Made by a program: the position numbers and the translations under genes. From the NCBI GenBank assembly GCA_046302135.1, contig JBKCIQ010000094.1, positions 1 through 64,000 on the forward strand: a stretch of DNA of 64,000 nt, given 5' to 3'. This document shows, one piece after another, positions 62,456 through 64,000 of this stretch. This DNA comes from AM-1111 sp046302135 (GTDB lineage Bacteria > Bacteroidota > Bacteroidia > B-17B0 > Aurantibacillaceae). Position 1 is the first letter of the stretch. Each line of letters opens with the position of its first letter. Below the pieces are notes generated by a model that was not told where the DNA came from, did not search any database, and saw only the letters and a list, made by a program, of their open reading frames with translations.

Positions 62456-63646
62456 ATGCCCACAATCTCCTCAAAGGCACAAAAAATGCCTGCTTCACCA
62501 ATTCGAAAATTGGTTCCATTTGCTGAAACAGCTAAAAAAAATGGCACCAAGATCTTTCATCTGAATATTGGTCAGCCTGATATTGAAACCCCAAGCACTT
62601 TGTTGGATGCTGTAAAAAATGCCGACATCAAAGTTTTGGAATATAGTCATAGCGCAGGTAATGAAAGCTACAGAAAAAAACTTTGTAAGTATTATGGCTC
62701 TTTCGGTATCAATCTAGAACCATCTGATATTATTGTTACCACAGGAGGAAGTGAAGCCATACAAATTGCAATGATGACTTGCTTTAATCCGGGAGATGAA
62801 ATCATTATACCTGAACCATTTTATGCCAACTACAACGGATTTTCAACTTCGGGTGATGTAGTTGTTAAACCAATCCGCAGTTATATTGAAAATGGTTTTG
62901 CATTACCTCCCATTGCTGAATTTGAAAAAATGATTACTCCAAAAACAAGGGGAATCATGATCTGTAATCCTGGTAATCCAACAGGGTATTTATATTCAAA
63001 GGAGGAACTTGAATCATTGAAAGAATTAATTCTAAAACATGATCTTTTCCTTTTAAGCGATGAAGTTTACAGAGAATTCTGTTACGATGGAAAGGAATAC
63101 GTTTCAGTAATGCATCTCAGTGGCCTTGAAAATAACACCATTCTACTTGATTCAATTTCCAAAAGATACAGTGCCTGCGGTGCTCGTATTGGTTGCATGA
63201 TTTCAAAAAACAAAGAGGTTATGTCTGCCGCATTAAAATTTGCACAAGCGAGATTAAGTCCTCCTTCCTATGGACAAATTGGTGCTGAAGCTGCAATTGA
63301 TACTCCTTCTGAATACTTCGAAAAAGTAAAAAAAGAATACGTTCTCAGAAGAGATTTTGTTATTGAGGCATTAAATAAAATTCCGGGTGTTTTTTGTCCG
63401 AAGCCAAGCGGAGCATTTTATTGTATTGCGAGATTACCAATTGATGACGCGGATAAATTTTGTCAGTGGCTTTTGGAAAAATTTCAGTGGAACAACCAAA
63501 CTGTAATGCTGGCGCCTGCCACCGGTTTTTATTCTACGCCCGGCGGAGGAAAGAATGAGGTTCGGATTGCCTACGTGTTAAAAATCGAAGATCTTCAAAA
63601 TGCAATGACTTGCCTGGAGAATGCTTTGGTTGAATACAACAAATAG
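62456..63646 (+). CDS. Pyridoxal-phosphate aminotransferase (AspC-like, class I/II)
   Basis: A 396-residue enzyme of fold type I. The PLP lysine is Lys236 in DSISKRYSACGARIG. NPGNPTGYLYS near 170-180 and LLSDEVYREF near 198-207 give the PLP contacts. KIFHLNIGQPDIETP at the N-terminus marks the 1-alpha/1-gamma group. Aspartate, aromatic or alanine specificity cannot be decided. It follows the DUF1573 genes on the same strand; the adjoining pbpC gene converges on it. Confidence 0.92.
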   Translation: MPTISSKAQKMPASPIRKLVPFAETAKKNGTKIFHLNIGQPDIETPSTLLDAVKNADIKVLEYSHSAGNESYRKKLCKYYGSFGINLEPSDIIVTTGGSEAIQIAMMTCFNPGDEIIIPEPFYANYNGFSTSGDVVVKPIRSYIENGFALPPIAEFEKMITPKTRGIMICNPGNPTGYLYSKEELESLKELILKHDLFLLSDEVYREFCYDGKEYVSVMHLSGLENNTILLDSISKRYSACGARIGCMISKNKEVMSAALKFAQARLSPPSYGQIGAEAAIDTPSEYFEKVKKEYVLRRDFVIEALNKIPGVFCPKPSGAFYCIARLPIDDADKFCQWLLEKFQWNNQTVMLAPATGFYSTPGGGKNEVRIAYVLKIEDLQNAMTCLENALVEYNK

Positions 63647-63661
63647 AAATTTCAAATTATT

Positions 63662-64000
63662 TTATTTCTTACTGCTGATTACCTCAAAAGGAATGGTAAT
63701 CGATTCTCCTTTATCATCTGTAACAGTAACGCGATGAAATCCCTTCTCTGGATTCAATCCCATCTGATGAAAATTGGTTGTGCTTCCTAAATAATTTCCA
63801 TCAAGATCCCAATAGATAGTTGCATTTGAGTTGTTGTGGGCAACTTCAAAAACAGTTTTACCTTGCTTGCCTGAAATTTCAACAGGGACAAAAATTTTTG
63901 CATTGACTTTCGGGTAAATCATCTCCATAGATTTTACATTAGCCTGAACGCACGAAATATCAATCGGAGGAAGTGTTTTGTAAAATACATTTTTGTTTTT
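63662..64000 (-). CDS. pbpC: Penicillin-binding protein 1C, 3' part
   Basis: The frame continues past the window end, so only the last 112 codons are visible. They encode the BiPBP_C domain: MEMIYPKVNAKIFVPV, ATIYWDLDGNYLGST, MGLNPEKGFHRVTVTD. This domain ends PbpC, a periplasmic peptidoglycan glycosyltransferase-transpeptidase. The catalytic parts lie outside. The ATG at 63928 is an internal methionine and not the start. Confidence 0.88.
   Translation of the reverse strand, partial: KNKNVFYKTLPPIDISCVQANVKSMEMIYPKVNAKIFVPVEISGKQGKTVFEVAHNNSNATIYWDLDGNYLGSTTNFHQMGLNPEKGFHRVTVTDDKGESITIPFEVISSKK

Overview
The window looks like chromosomal DNA of a member of the Bacteroidota, most likely class Flavobacteriia or a close relative. 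The evidence is: low GC content; start regions preceded by the Bacteroidota -7 element TAnnTTTG (in places with a TTG about 20 nt upstream); three proteins with C-terminal type IX secretion (T9SS) sorting domains; the T9SS outer-membrane protein PorQ; DUF2027-Smr, DUF5686, DUF1573 and DUF6150-type proteins; a TonB-dependent receptor with an N-terminal carboxypeptidase-regulatory-like domain; and a structured rplS leader of the kind described for flavobacteria. I see no insertion sequence, prophage, CRISPR array, integrase or rRNA operon. The window reads as ordinary core genome with a few lineage-specific genes.

Layout. 1-0.5 kb: the 3' end of a T9SS cargo gene and its terminator. 0.5-8.1 kb: an SF2 helicase under a palindrome-overlapped promoter, then leftward mqo, an MFS transporter, a metallophosphoesterase, queE and dprA. 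8.1-13.2 kb: rightward TonB-dependent receptor, histidine kinase, gamma-carbonic-anhydrase-like protein and porQ. 13.2-18.7 kb: leftward Smr protein, comEC, a DAACS symporter and aroC. 18.8-22.7 kb: rightward hutI, pdhA (E1 alpha) and pdhC (E2). 22.9-35.6 kb: leftward; a small secreted protein, a 2347-residue T9SS adhesin, tRNA-Asp, a MerR regulator, a second T9SS protein, a lysophospholipid acyltransferase-like protein, lpxD and a TerB-like protein. 35.6-39.3 kb: a candidate small RNA or leader, and the phenylacetyl-CoA epoxidase genes paaABC (leftward) divergent from paaE. 39.4-46.0 kb: leftward dnaE with a fused proofreading exonuclease, rplS with a structured leader, a Cys-rich secreted peptide and a flavoprotein. 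46.2-49.9 kb: rightward rhlE-csp cold-shock pair with a structured leader, then an SPFH-GYF and zinc-ribbon membrane-protein pair. 50.0-53.1 kb: leftward DUF6150-like, DUF3472-like, clpS, psd and terC. 53.3-54.3 kb: two small secreted proteins. 54.3-56.6 kb: acpP-fabF-rnc. 56.8-64 kb: DUF5686 outer-membrane protein, BCCP-type carrier, cdd, a helical-repeat protein, three DUF1573 proteins, an aminotransferase and the 3' end of a penicillin-binding protein 1C gene.

How the genes work together. The T9SS theme (PorQ plus three cargo proteins) and the envelope-lipid theme (lpxD, acyltransferase, psd, acpP-fabF) are what one expects of a Bacteroidota cell surface. The two carboxy-terminal halves of T9SS adhesin genes at 1-457 and 23551-24200 are close paralogues in opposite orientation. 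dprA and comEC are both competence (DNA-uptake) genes.

Only two stretches exceed about 300 bases without a protein gene. 30595-30985 holds the adhesin promoter, tRNA-Asp and a terminator. 35616-36005 holds the paa operon terminator and a candidate structured RNA with its own promoter-like element and terminator.

The observations I rate highest are: the candidate RNA at about 35665-35762; the comEC reading frame that extends upstream without any ATG, GTG or TTG; the nested structured leaders of rhlE and rplS; the dnaQ-dnaE fusion; the perfect palindrome over the helicase promoter; and several repeat proteins of unknown function. No single large undescribed system is evident. Everything rests on reading the sequence by eye; no database search was possible.
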